From positions 1,353,501 through 1,417,500 of the forward strand of contig JALGQZ010000020.1 of NCBI GenBank assembly GCA_023105745.1: a stretch of DNA of 64,000 nucleotides. Direction: 5' to 3'. Every line of letters begins with the position of its first letter. Within the stretch, counting starts at the first letter, position 1. This stretch comes from Austropuccinia psidii (Eukaryota > Basidiomycota > Pucciniomycetes > Pucciniales > Sphaerophragmiaceae). A model generated the notes under the pieces. The model was not told where the DNA came from. It searched no databases and saw only the letters and a list, made by a program, of their open reading frames with translations. Both the position numbers and the translations under genes were made by a program. This document shows, piece after piece, positions 24,586 to 36,600 of the stretch.

Positions 24586-27351
24586 TGTCAGAGATGTGGC
24601 TTAATGTTGTTTCAGCTGGAAAAGGGTTCCAAAATTGGTTGGTAAAACCAATTTCTTTGTTTCCTATTTATAAGTCTTGATTTTTTACTCTCAAATTCTC
24701 TCACTACTAAATTACCTTCTGTAAAAACCAGTAGTCAGGGTTAAGGGTATTCAATCTTATACCCACTCAAACACCTCAAATAAGAAATCCACTGTGTGTA
24801 TCAGTAATCAGTTTCAGGAATCTTCCTTGCTGCAACATGCATACAGTCTGGTTAATCAATACAGTCTGTCAACTTCTGTACAGGTTGGAATTACCCAATA
24901 CAGTTTGGATACACCATCCTGAAGTTGTATGATCACTCAATACCACCACACCTCTGGTACAGATCCTGTACAGCTTGTACAGGACCTGTATTGGCTATAT
25001 TCAATTAAATCATCAATTCCTCTCATGAAAAGTCTCTGTCTGGATCAGGGCTGGTGCTTCTCACATATACCAGCCCCTCTTTCCCCCCTGGGGACTTTTT
25101 GCCAGTTAATTAATTTGGTTGATTTATTATTTCATGAATATTATTATCCTTATATTTGGGTATTATATTTATTAATTTTGAGTTAGTCTTTGCATTTCTT
25201 TCTTTGCCTGTAAAGTATGTGTAAGATTTGTCTATGAAACTGTTGACAATAATATTAGGAATCAACAGTACTATGACTGTTCTTATGAGATATAATAATA
25301 AAATTATTATAGCCACAATTGAATAATTAATTACTTAATGATTTCTTTTAATTGTTATACACTACTAGTGATTATAACAGTAAGCAGTCATTGTCTACAA
25401 GAATCAATTACTAGAAGAATTTAATAATAAAATTATTTCAATATATAATTATCTTTTGAAAGAATAATTATAAAAATAATTCTTGAAGAGAACTATTAAT
25501 AGAGAAAAACTTCAATAATTAAGACAAAACACTCACTAATACTCCAAAGAACTTATTAAAAGATAATAGTAGAGAAATTTGACAGATAATTGTGGATTTA
25601 AAGGATCAAAATTGATTTATAACAGCATTACAAACAATATATAGTTTACTTCTATGATTTCACGTCTTTCTGATTGATTCTGAAAGAATAAAACACTTAA
25701 TAAAAGACTAACTAATACCTACTTGTTGGTAATAATGGTATAATTGAATAATGTGATGATTTTGGAAAAAACAGAAAGAGGAGGCCTCTTTAAGTCTAAA
25801 AAAGCTCACAGAGGCATTCCATGGATAAAACTGAAAAACAAGTGAGTTAGAAAAAATTAATCCTTTTTGTATTAATTATTGCATCATATGTTGACATGTA
25901 AGATTATCATAATTACCTAATTGATGCTTTTATGTGACTACCAACCCAAATATGGTTAAGAATAAAAAGAGTAACAGCTGTAAATCTTCTTTTATTTAAA
26001 AATAAACATTAATTCCTCAAGGTCATCAATTTTATTGGAAACTTCATCACAGGTTGTATTTTCTTTGAATTTTTGAAGATTCAGTATTTCACATGGAATT
26101 ATCAAAAATGGACTGTGAGTAAAACTTTTAATCTTACTTATTAAACTGTAATTCTTTTTGGTTTCTTTATGGATCATCCTGTTCTCATTGGTCCTGAAAC
26201 TTTAATTGTATTTTCAATGAATTTTTTAAGGTTTTACCTCATTTCTATGTAGAATTTCAAATAACACTATATAGCAGGTTGCTATGAGGTAAATCAATGG
26301 ATACTAGTCTAAAGATGGTTTAAATTACTCTTTTGGGGTTTATCCATCAAAAATCATTAAGAATTGATATGGTTACAGGAGTCTAAGTTGCTCTTTACCT
26401 CTCTGACACATCAAAATAGTAGCTTATTTGCAATTTTCTTATCATTTAATGAGATTTTAGCTTGGTAACTAGGTTCCCAAAATGTTTCAGCATACTAATT
26501 GGGCCAAGATCAGCCATTTATCCAAGCTTTAGAGCTATCCATGCCTAAGAGGCCTCAGAACTTGGATACCCTGGCTCTCCTTGATGTCTTTTGTCCCCCT
26601 TAACTATTTTCACATTGAAAATAGAAATTCAGGCTTGAAGACTGATATCCACTATGGGTGTATCAAAACTGTATGTAATAATACCATAACATTAAGTGCC
26701 AAAAACATGCATAACACTATTTTCAGTGTATATGTAACATGGTATTCCTCAAATTCTCATTGTTTTAGCATTAAATTGAGAAAAATGAAAATTTTCACAA
26801 TTCTTTTATGTGGTATTTCAGTATTTTCCATATTACCACCTCTTAGAATTAATTTAATCTTATTAGCTATATGGAGTTACCCTAGGTGAATCTTTTGTGT
26901 AGAATCCAAATTTGGCCTTAGATCCATGTATTTACCTACTCAGAAAAAAGTTATTCATCTTTTCTGAAAAAAAAATGGTTGATTTTGAATATATACATGA
27001 CTTATGGGTTATGCATAGTTCAGAATTCATTTTTAAAGATAGTTGTGGCCTATTTGGGTATGTAAAATATACCTCAAGGCTCACAGTATGAGTTTTGGTG
27101 TCCATATCCTTATTAACTCTTCTCTTTCTTTCTGGCAGGTTGAAGCAGTGGACTTGGACTTGTTTGTGGTTGGCTCTTTTATTTTATTACTCTTATTATT
27201 TTTTGCTTCTTTCTTATATTTATATCATTAGTAATTTCATTCTATTACACTCTTAAGTGTATTCCCATTTTACCATATCTTTAGCCCTCCATAAGTAAGT
27301 CCCAGTTAGCTGAGTGCCAGGCCCTCTTCACTTAGAAGGGCCCCTGTGACA
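24586..27351 (+). mobile_element. Family B-related LTR split by a nested solo LTR
   Basis: Begins TGTCAGAG at 24586 and ends CCTGTGACA at 27351, an inverted terminal pair like the TGTCACAG/CTGTGANA ends of the LTR at 52007-52689. Shared internal landmarks are the AATACAG-type motif cluster (24840-24995), CACATATACCAGCCCC, GAGTTAGTCTTTGC, the GGTTGAA(A/G)CAGTG block near 27140 and GAGTGCCAGGC near 27311. The copy is interrupted at 25220-27085 by another LTR, flanked by GTATG on both sides. No outer target duplication is evident and no pol region adjoins, so it is an old, possibly rearranged solo LTR. Confidence 0.72.
25220..27085 (-). mobile_element. Solo LTR, family A-related subfamily, TSD GTATG
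   Basis: On the minus strand it starts TGTGAGCCTTGAGGTATATTT and ends in CTTACA, the same terminal signatures as family A, but the interior is largely different, so it is a divergent subfamily. It is 1,866 bp long. GTATG occurs at 25215-25219 and again at 27086-27090, a perfect target duplication, and the family B sequence resumes directly on both sides. Confidence 0.88.
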
Positions 27352-30300
27352 CATTCCAAATATTTTTCTTTTAATTTGACACCTCAAAAAGGGAATTTGT
27401 ATTCCTTTTTCCAAATGAAGAGCTCAATAATTTAGTACTCATTTTTTTATTTTCTTATATTAATTATCATGAGTGATTTGATGCACCATTAATGAGAATG
27501 TACAACAGCCAAAATGATCAAGGAATGCACATTTAGGAAATACCATTTTCTGTAGTGGGTTATAATATCAATGTAGAAGGGAGTGGGATACATGGTTTTT
27601 TTTGAGTAATTATTATAATGTTTCCCTCATCAATAAAGATGTATAAAGTTTATAAATGATTCCTAGCCCCAAATCACATCATCCTCATATGATCACTTTC
27701 AACAACTGGATGGGTGTGTAGTTGGTAATATTGTCCTTACAGTCACTAGAAGGTCATTGAAAGGTGAAATCTTAAGTGGTTACATTAAGTTTCTCAGAGG
27801 GTATAATACCAAGGGATCCTCAGAAAATATTAAATCAAAGACCAAAAAAAGGCACATAGAAATTTTGGAGAAGGGTGCCTTGGCCTGTCCAGGCTCATAT
27901 TACCTTCCAATGTAACTAATGGGTCTGACTTAATCAGTTTGAAAACTGAGGCTGAAACCCTTCACTACAAGGAGAACAGTGATTTAACCATATACAGGTT
28001 TTACTAATAAGGGGATTACTAAGGTAATAAATAAGTAAAATGCAAGGGTGGCACCCAAATTAAGAAATAAATTTAAAAAGACCCACAAAATTCCTAATGG
28101 AGATAAAAACTAGAAATTAATTCAAAAGTATTGACATGATATTTGTTTGTATTTGGAGTGCTAACTCAATTATTATAATATTTATAGAAAGGCTACCAAG
28201 ATCAGTATTGGTGGACTTCTGCTTAGACCTGTGTTGGTGTAAAATCTCCATTCCAAGTATCTAAAGTTATTTACTGAGTTTTTGGAGCTCACTGCATGGA
28301 ATTGCACACAGATCTTCAGTAAATGACAGAATTAATATGATAAAAGAACTCCATGGAAGGTCTCACAGAAAAATAAAGGAGTATGAACCTTCTGCAGAAG
28401 CTAAAGGCACTGTGACTTTTTTATGAATTGATGTATTGGACGTTTCAAAAAAAGAAAAATTGTGAAACAATAAGGAAGCTCACTATAGTAAATGAAGTAG
28501 TCATGATATAAAATATCCCAGAAGAACCTTTGGAGATATTTTCAGGTATTTACTCTGTTTTTCTGGTGTAGAAATTACAGCAAAGGATTTTGACCTCATA
28601 AAATTGAGAATATTCCAAAGAAAATACTCCTATTCACAAGGAGTACTTGGAAGCCAATGTTCCCCCAGTTTCCAATTTGATTTCAAGTGATGTTCCAGAT
28701 TATACTCATGGTATTAATTGAGTAAAAGTACTCCAAGATAATACATCAATCATGAATGAAGAATAGGGACTTTAAAAGGTAAATTGCAAGACAAATCAAT
28801 CAGTTCAAGAATCAATTTTCCCAAGAATAGATTCCTGAACACATTGAACAGTTATTAAAGATGATTTATGGTGTGGTCTAATACTCCAAAAGCTTAAGTT
28901 TCCATTTTTAAATGTAGAGATCCAATATTAGTTTTCATATTGTATCAGACTGTATATAACCTCTTATAAATACGTAAGAATTAAAATAACTTGTCTCAAT
29001 TTTTGAAAATTTTCACTATAATTGTAAATGGCCCATTGAGAATTATAATGAGATTAATTAAAAGTACTATTTACTTTTTGTTTCCTTGAAATTTGTCTTG
29101 ATAAACAACAAAACACAAATAAGCCTCTTTGACAGCAGTGGCTCTTATTCCCTTATTGATTTTTCTTTTTTAATATTAATCTGACAGAAGATATCTTATT
29201 TTTTGGTCTTTTAAAATTCTCATCTGATAGAAATACTGTAAGAACTAGCCCTCCTCAATAAGATTTCCTGTATCAGTGTTATTTTAAGATTTATACCACA
29301 AAATTAAATGGTTTTCAGAGGTGTTTTAAGGATTTTATTAAATTCATTTCAATTTTTCATAAATACAGAAATCAATATCAGTTGTAACAAAAGAAGATTA
29401 ATTGGAAATGAACATGTATATTTCCAATAAGCCCCTTTGGAATCATGTAAATTGAGGAAAAAATCCTGTAAAACTTCTTTATTCTGAAGGTTTCATTCCC
29501 CAACATTGGCTTTGATTATATATAATCTTTTTAGGCTCCTCATATTATTGATCCCCTGTGTTGCAAAATCCACAGGGAGATTGTTAAGTACCACACACAA
29601 ATCAATACATTTATTAATTTGGGTTATGTGATTACTGGTATAGATTCCTTAATAAAGCCCAGAAAGCATTTAATCTCCCAATTAAGTTTTTGATCCAAGT
29701 CCATGAGTGATAAATTTAAAATTTCAATTAGCAATTACTAAATAATTGGCACTCTTTCACAAATGGGCTCATTCAAAATTTCAAAATTTACACAAAGTAT
29801 GAAATAATGTATTAACCTAACTGAATTTCAGCTTCCAATTTAATACCAGCACAAATATCATCAAAGTAGCTGGCTTATATTGACTAAAAAAATAATTAGG
29901 AGATTTATTAATATCCTTTTTTAATATATTTTACAATCAGAACATGAGCCAGGCCATCCACTAAGCAGTTAAATAATTTTTTCTTATGATAACAGATAAT
30001 TTTCACATTAAAATTGTGCCATATCTTGTTATCTTGGAAAAAAATCTCTGTCCAAACCTGGTAATTGATACCAAGACATGGATTTTTGATTCAATAATCC
30101 AGCACATTAGGGAAATCCTTCTTCAGCCATGTAGCTATATATCTCATGTAATATGTCTTCATTTGGGAAGTATTTATATGCTTGAAAAAACAATTCCTAA
30201 ATACCCCTTCTTTTTATTGTAACAACACATCCTTTGTTAATCAGCCAACTAATGTCCCATTGTATTTGGTGCAACATAAATGCAGTGCTAGGGCCAATTT

Positions 30301-30665
30301 ATGGCATACATTGATTTGGGGTAAGCTACCAATTTTTTAAAGAAATTAACTACCCTTTATAATATAATAAATCACAATAAATAATTAGTTTTTTTTCCTA
30401 AACACCTGTCTCATATCTTCCTCATCAACTATTGGAATCCAGATAAAATTTACTCCTCTTCAAAAAGACTACCCTTAAAACAATGCAGGTATCTGAAATA
30501 AATACTTTTTTCACCTGAATAAGGCTCCAAACAATATGAGACTCATAAGCAAATAAGTACCCTACCTAAAATAAATTTTAGAAAAAAAAACTCAAGTCTC
30601 AACAGATATACAATAAAAACTTCCCCCAAAACAGATATTTTCTGCAAAGATGATGCCAAGAGCTG
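27352..30665. other. AT-rich region without assignable genes
   Basis: Interspersed, somewhat less AT-rich patches (27850-27990, 28200-28420, 30000-30220) suggest decayed coding sequence, perhaps of a retrotransposon, but translations give only short fragments with many stops and no diagnostic motif. A 78-codon frame at 29986-30222 is unrecognised. Confidence 0.5.
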
Positions 30666-30670
30666 GTAAG

Positions 30671-32485
30671 TGTGAGCCTTAGAGGTAATTTCATATACCC
30701 AAAAGACCACAAATACAAAAATAACATATTAATATAAATAAAATAAATTTATTTATATTATTAAAATAAAATTCAAAATATAAATATAAAATTATACTAA
30801 AAATAAAATATTAATTACAATTTAAGAATAAAAATACATTTATACTTGCAAAAATTAAGTAAAAATGAAATTTTAACAAAATTGTGAAAAAATAAATAAA
30901 TTTGGAAAAAAGTTAAATAAAAATTATTATAACTTTTTATTCAATAAATAAACACATAAAAATTATTTCACCATTGGATTCCTCATAAAAAATCAGGTGG
31001 GGTCACCTCTGAGTGAAATTCTTGTAACTCAACTCTAAATAAGCTTAAATTAAGTTTTTAGTATTTTCAATACAAAAGTTGAAAATCCTCAAAACCTTAA
31101 TTTAATTCACACCACATGTGGTGTTAACCATCAATTTCTGTGTTAAAATTGAGGTGTTGTGTTTAGTTTAGAAGTTATGAGGAATTGAAGTATTTTCAAT
31201 TGAATTCAATTGAAATGTCAAAATGTGCGCGTGTATTACATAAGTGAACTTTGATTTACATATGAGGTGTCAATTATTACTGTATTTTACTGTACAATTG
31301 AATTGAATTACATATGTAAATTATGAGTATAATACATGATGAGGAATTAAAGGAAAAATAAATTGGAAAGATTAAATTTGGGGGGGGGGAAAAGAACTCC
31401 AGCTCTAAGGGGGAGCTAGACCCCCAAAATCCTTGATGACAGGCGTGGGATGTCAAAATTCATGCAAAAGTTCATCACTTTTGGCCTGGAATTGAGTTAC
31501 AGGGTCTGTGGACTCAATTGATGATGAGGTTTTGATACCAACTGGGGTAGTTTTAGCTGTTGCCAAGAGGGTAAAGCTACCCTTAAGATAAAACAATCAT
31601 AGTAAAAACAGTTTCAACTGGTTTCTACGCCTCTGAAACACATTCTGACATGTTTTGAAGGCTCTAGGCCTGGTATTGCTATAGTAATGGCTGATTTAAG
31701 GGTCTAAAATGGCTAAAAATGGCTAAAAATGGCTTAAACCAGCCCTTTTTGGTCTAAACCAGGGTTCAATGATGCCATAATTGACTTTTCTGTTGTCAGA
31801 CTGTTTTTCACGACTGACAAGAGTAAATTTTACTTTTGGAGTAAGAGAATTGATGGCTATAAAAGAATGTCTTCTTTGCCCCACTTTTCTCTTCATGTTA
31901 GAATCTTTTCCTTTTATTAATTAGTTTAAGCACAGTTGAACCAATCAATCAAAGATTCCAACCACCATTTTTAAATCATTTTAATCCTTTTAACCACGTG
32001 AAAAAATCATTATAATCATTGTTTGTAACTCTTATAATCATTTTTACCCCTGAACCACCCCAAAAGTGAATTAAAGCATCTTTCATCACTGTAAACTTTG
32101 TCACTTTGTTTCCAAATTCACTCTGGTCACTTTTGGGCATGTTTTCTCTTTAATATTCTTTTCAAAAAGACTTTGTTCTTTAATTAATTGCTTGCAGTTC
32201 CTTGCTCAATTAATTCTAATTGAAATTGCTCTTGAAGAAATTTCTTTTGTAGCCTTAAAATATCTCTTGTAGAGTATTTTTTGGATAAATTTTTATTGTT
32301 GGTAAAACAATAAATTTTTATAATATTATTGTTTTATACTAATAAAGCTATAAACAATAAAATTGGCGTGTTTTCTCCTAAAAATAATATTTCATACTAT
32401 TTTTAACTGAATTTTACCTTATACAAATTTTGAGGACAGGAAAAGTACTTGATTTTTAATCAAAGTTTCATATCCACACCTTACA
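30671..32485 (+). repeat. 5' LTR of the family A element
   Basis: 1,815 bp, TG...CA. It contains a strong TATA box at 31858-31865, two perfect palindromes (31109-31124 and 31194-31215), a G-run at about 31380 followed by CTCCAGCTCTAAGGGGGAGC, and three tandem ATGGCTAAAA units near 31710. Confidence 0.96.
31858..31865 (+). promoter_or_regulatory. LTR TATA box
   Basis: TATAAAAG within GGCTATAAAAGAATG, followed by a pyrimidine-rich leader. Conserved in the 3' LTR at 40100-40107. Confidence 0.65.
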
Positions 32486-32487
32486 TT

Positions 32488-32505
32488 TGGGGGCCCAGCC
32501 GTGAT
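32488..32505 (+). promoter_or_regulatory. Primer binding site
   Basis: TGGGGGCCCAGCCGTGAT lies two bases after the LTR end. The leading TGG would pair with a tRNA CCA tail; the following G implies a C discriminator base, as in eukaryotic proline tRNAs. The primer identity is inferred, not checked. Confidence 0.6.
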
Positions 32506-32709
32506 ATTTTACCTGTGACATATTTTTTTTACTCTTTTTAAATCTTTTTTTTTATATTGAAAAATTTAAAAACATATAAAAAATACTTATAATTCAAAAA
32601 ATCCATAAAAAAATAATTTTTCCATATTATAAGTGAGGCTTATATTTTTATTTCCTTTTTGAAATAACATCTTCTTTACTTAATTAATTGGCTTTTTCAT
32701 TAATTTTAG

Positions 32710-33649
32710 TGTCTGACAACGTGGTAAGACAAGAAAAAATTGAAACAGCCTCAACAGTCACCAGCATTGTTTGTGAAAGCACTATTAATTCAGACCATAA
32801 TAGTACTGTCATTGTGACTCAAAATAATCAACCTGAACCAATATCTTCTGAATTGATTAACTTGGACATAAGTAATACTCTTCAGAAAGCTAATAATTTG
32901 GCCAATAGTAAGTTTTTTGACGTAAAAATACTATTTTAAGCCTTTTTAAACCATAATTATGCCTTCAACCAGGTCAGGAGCCAGCTAAAACCCCTCAAGC
33001 AGCTCCCAAAAAGGTAATAGACGTGATTATGGCAGAGGCCAATCAGGTACAGAAGGGAAAGGGTCAGTTGATGACTTCCAAACAACTAAATTGGGTCATT
33101 CTGAAGCTGATAATACTATTTTACCTTCAAAAAGAGCTGACACCGCCACAACAAGCCTCTGTGGACATATACAAAGCCAGCCACAGTGCATACAACAATG
33201 CACTTCAATTCAAGGAGTACCAGATCCTTGCAGACCTGTGGAAGAATTGCATGAATTCTTACCTGACAGTAAGAAAATTCCTGGGCCATCCCAACACTTG
33301 CGAATTGCTCAATGGATGGCATCCATTGATGGAGAAGAAAAACATGATGCTTTTGACACTAGAATGGAGGAAAAACAACCCTCCACCACCCAAACCAGTG
33401 GCCAGCAGCAGCAATTCCAATGTGAAAAAGCAGCCACAAGCTCCAAACAAGGGAAAAGGGAAGGCACCAGCCCCAAAACCTTACAGCCAAGGCTACAGGA
33501 TTCAAAAGATTCAGCAGGATGCCATGGAAAATGGGTTTCAGATGGCCAGAACCATGATGGAATTACAGAAGAAGGAAGAATCCAGATTAAGATTCCAGAA
33601 ATTATTTCTGATATATTTGATTCCATCCCAGAGTTGTATGATGCTATAA
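32710..33649 (+). CDS. Family A element ORF A (spliced, Gag-leader-like)
   Basis: Exon 1 lies within about 32710-32907, after a possible TTTTAG acceptor. An intron at 32908-32972 (GTAAGT donor, CAACCAG acceptor, 65 nt) joins it in phase to an exon that stays open to the TGA-free end at 33649. The product has a Thr/Ser-rich start, a central globular part (PPQQASVDIYKASHSAY), a Pro/Lys/Gly-rich stretch (KGKGKAPAPKPYSQGY) and a helical, charged end (MARTMMELQKKEE). No intact ATG start was found for exon 1. From 32989 a second frame, leading into Gag-Pol, is also open across the same bases. The function is unknown; the position suggests a Gag-related or regulatory product. Similar proteins occur repeatedly in rust genomes as I recall them. 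Confidence 0.55.
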
Positions 33650-36600
33650 ATGACGCGAAAAAACATCTTTCTGATAAAAATGAAACCATTTGTAACAACA
33701 TTAAAACAAACAACCTGAGTCTGTGCCAAATTAATGAAACACTTATGTGTTTTGAAAAAGCTTTAAGAACAATTAAAAATTCCAATAATGATAATTCTTC
33801 TAACAATAAAATAAATGAACAATCTGCCATTATTAAAGAATTAACAGATAAATATTCTAAATTCAATATTGATGACATAATTGAAACAAGAATTAAACAA
33901 GCCATAAATATTATCAAGACAGATAACAAGAAAGTCCTTGATGACATTTCAAATTCATTTACTGAAGTAAATACATATACCATTGCCTTGAAAAAGTTTT
34001 TTAATTCTTCACAAGAAGAAATATCAAAATTATCAATGAAATTGAATCAAGTCACTGCTGATAATACAAGACAGACAGAGTTATGGCAAGAGCTGACACA
34101 TAAGGAAGACATGTATAAAATTGAAGTAATGAATTTAATACAAAGCTTCCAAAATGAATACAGAAATTCCCAAAGGTGTAGCAACAGTAAAATGAATGAC
34201 ATTGAACAAATACTGAACACCTTACCAAGAATGTCTACACCTCTAAATCAAAATGAGGGCACAAGAATTCCAAATCCACAATTATTGGATCCTGATAATT
34301 CACAATTAAAAAATGAATTATCCACTTCTTTTCATAATTTGGAACCATCAATGGGCCAAGCACTCTTGAAAGAAGTTCCAAAACTTAAAGAATGGCCTCA
34401 CTTCAGTGGTGAAGGAGAGTATGACCATATGGAATTCATTAGAGGTATTGAAATGATCAAAGAGGATTTTGAATTACCAGACAGATTGGTAACAGCCAGG
34501 TTTAACACCTTGTTTACCAGATCAGCTCACAGATGGTACATCAAAATAAGACAAGCACATGGACACCAGAGTTGGACTTGGTGGAAAAACCAAATCATCA
34601 ACAAATGGGCCAATGATGCTTGGAGGTTTAAAGTTGAAACAGCCTTTGAATCTGCCAAATTTAATGCTGATAAAGACAAAGCTTTACCATGGTTTTGCCA
34701 ACAAAAGGACAGATTAACAGCATTGTATCCTGACATGTCAGAATTTATGATCCATAGGAAAATTCTGAGACAATGTGGAGGTGACTTAGAGCATGCGGTC
34801 AAAATCAGGACTACTGAACAATCTTCAGCAGAGGATATTATCAATATACTAGAAGAATTAACCACCAGAACCAAAATTGGTTCTAGTAGGGTGAATCTCA
34901 AAACAAGGTTTAATACACCTTGGAAAGATTCTGTGGACAAAAACCCCAAAGAAAATTCTAGTAATATTAAATATAAATCTGCAGATACAGTCAGAAAGTG
35001 CCATATTTGCCAAAGCACCACCCTTTTAGCCAATACATGTCCAAAAAGGGGGAAAATCAATGAAATTGACATTGAAAAAGAACCAGATGTTGAAAAAGAA
35101 GACATAACTGAAGACAATTCAGATGATAAGTCACCAATATTTTCTGAATATTCAAAGAATATAGAAAATATCAATGCCACTTTTGACATCATGGAATCAT
35201 ATTCCCACTTGCCACAATTGAGCAATGGTCAAGTTGATTTATCAAAAGTTCAAGATGCACAACTTATGAAGACAAAACCAAACAGAGGAAAAGGTTATAC
35301 AGCTGGTAACTCCTGTATAACAGAGGTGGTAATTGACAACAAGCCCACCAAACTTTTGCTTGACCCAGGAGCCTTCTTCTCTTGTGTTGGAAAATCTTTT
35401 CTTAAGACTTGTGTACCAAATTTTGAACACCAATTGTTACCAATTGATTGTATAAAATTCAACAGTTCAAGTAACCCAATGAAAGCATTAGGAATCTTTG
35501 AGACCAATGTCATATTCCCACACATAAATGGGAATTTAAGGATCACAGTTGAATTTGTTGTTATGGAAAATTGCTCTAGTACCCATTTTATATTGGGAAA
35601 TGACTATTTAATCATGTATGGGATAGATTTACATAATAACAAAGACAGATACTTTACTATTGGAGACAATAAGCTCCAAAAATTTGCCTTTTTACCATTT
35701 AAAAGACAGATTACAGTGGACAAAGTATCACCAGTCAACTTAGACTTAGAAAAATTCAAGTCTGAACATTTAAATGAGGCTGAAATAAGCCTTCATCTGA
35801 CTGATAAACAAGAAAATGAACTTTCTTCCCTTTTGTATGACCACAGAGGAGCATTTGCTACAGACAAAGAACCTCTAGGAGCAATTATTGGTCATGAAGT
35901 TGACATCATTCTTAACATTGAGAGACCTTATCCACCACTCTTAAGAAGGCCTGCTTATCCAGCAAGTCCAAAATCAAGAGAAGCTCTAGAAATTCATATC
36001 AAAGAACTTCTGGACCTTGGTGTAATAAGAAAAGTAGGCCACAATGAATAAGTAGAAATAACTACACCAGTCATAGTGGCGTGGCATAATGGAAAATCCA
36101 GAATGGTTGGGGACTTTAGAGCTCTGAAAACTTACACTTTTCCAGACAGATATTCAATACCAAAAATCCAAATTGCCCTTACTCAAATATCTCAAGCAGT
36201 GTATATAACCACTATGGATGCCCTTAAAGAATTCCATCAAAATGTGGTAACACCAAGAGCAAGAAAATACTTGAGAATTATTGTTCATTGTGGAGTGTAT
36301 TAATACTTAAGGATGCCCTTTGGTATCAAAAATGCACCTTCACACTTCCAAAGAATGATGAATGAAATCTTCCCTGAAGAGCTCTCAGAGGGATGGTTAA
36401 TCATTTACATTGATGAAATTATTATCTGTTCCAAGACTTGGGAGGAGCACATGTACAGATTATCAAGAGTTTTGACAAAAATTCAATCAGTAAACATGAA
36501 AATCTCCTTGAAGAAATGTGATTTTGGATTTAAAGAACTTAAAGCACTAGGACATGTTGTATCTGGTTTGTCCCTTGGGATTGACAAAAACAAAGTTGCA

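Noticed and set aside
33309..35225. Long minus-strand ORFs opposite the family A Gag-Pol
   Set aside because: They mirror a well-supported sense frame, start at non-ATG codons, and show no motif. They are shadows of the sense codon pattern.
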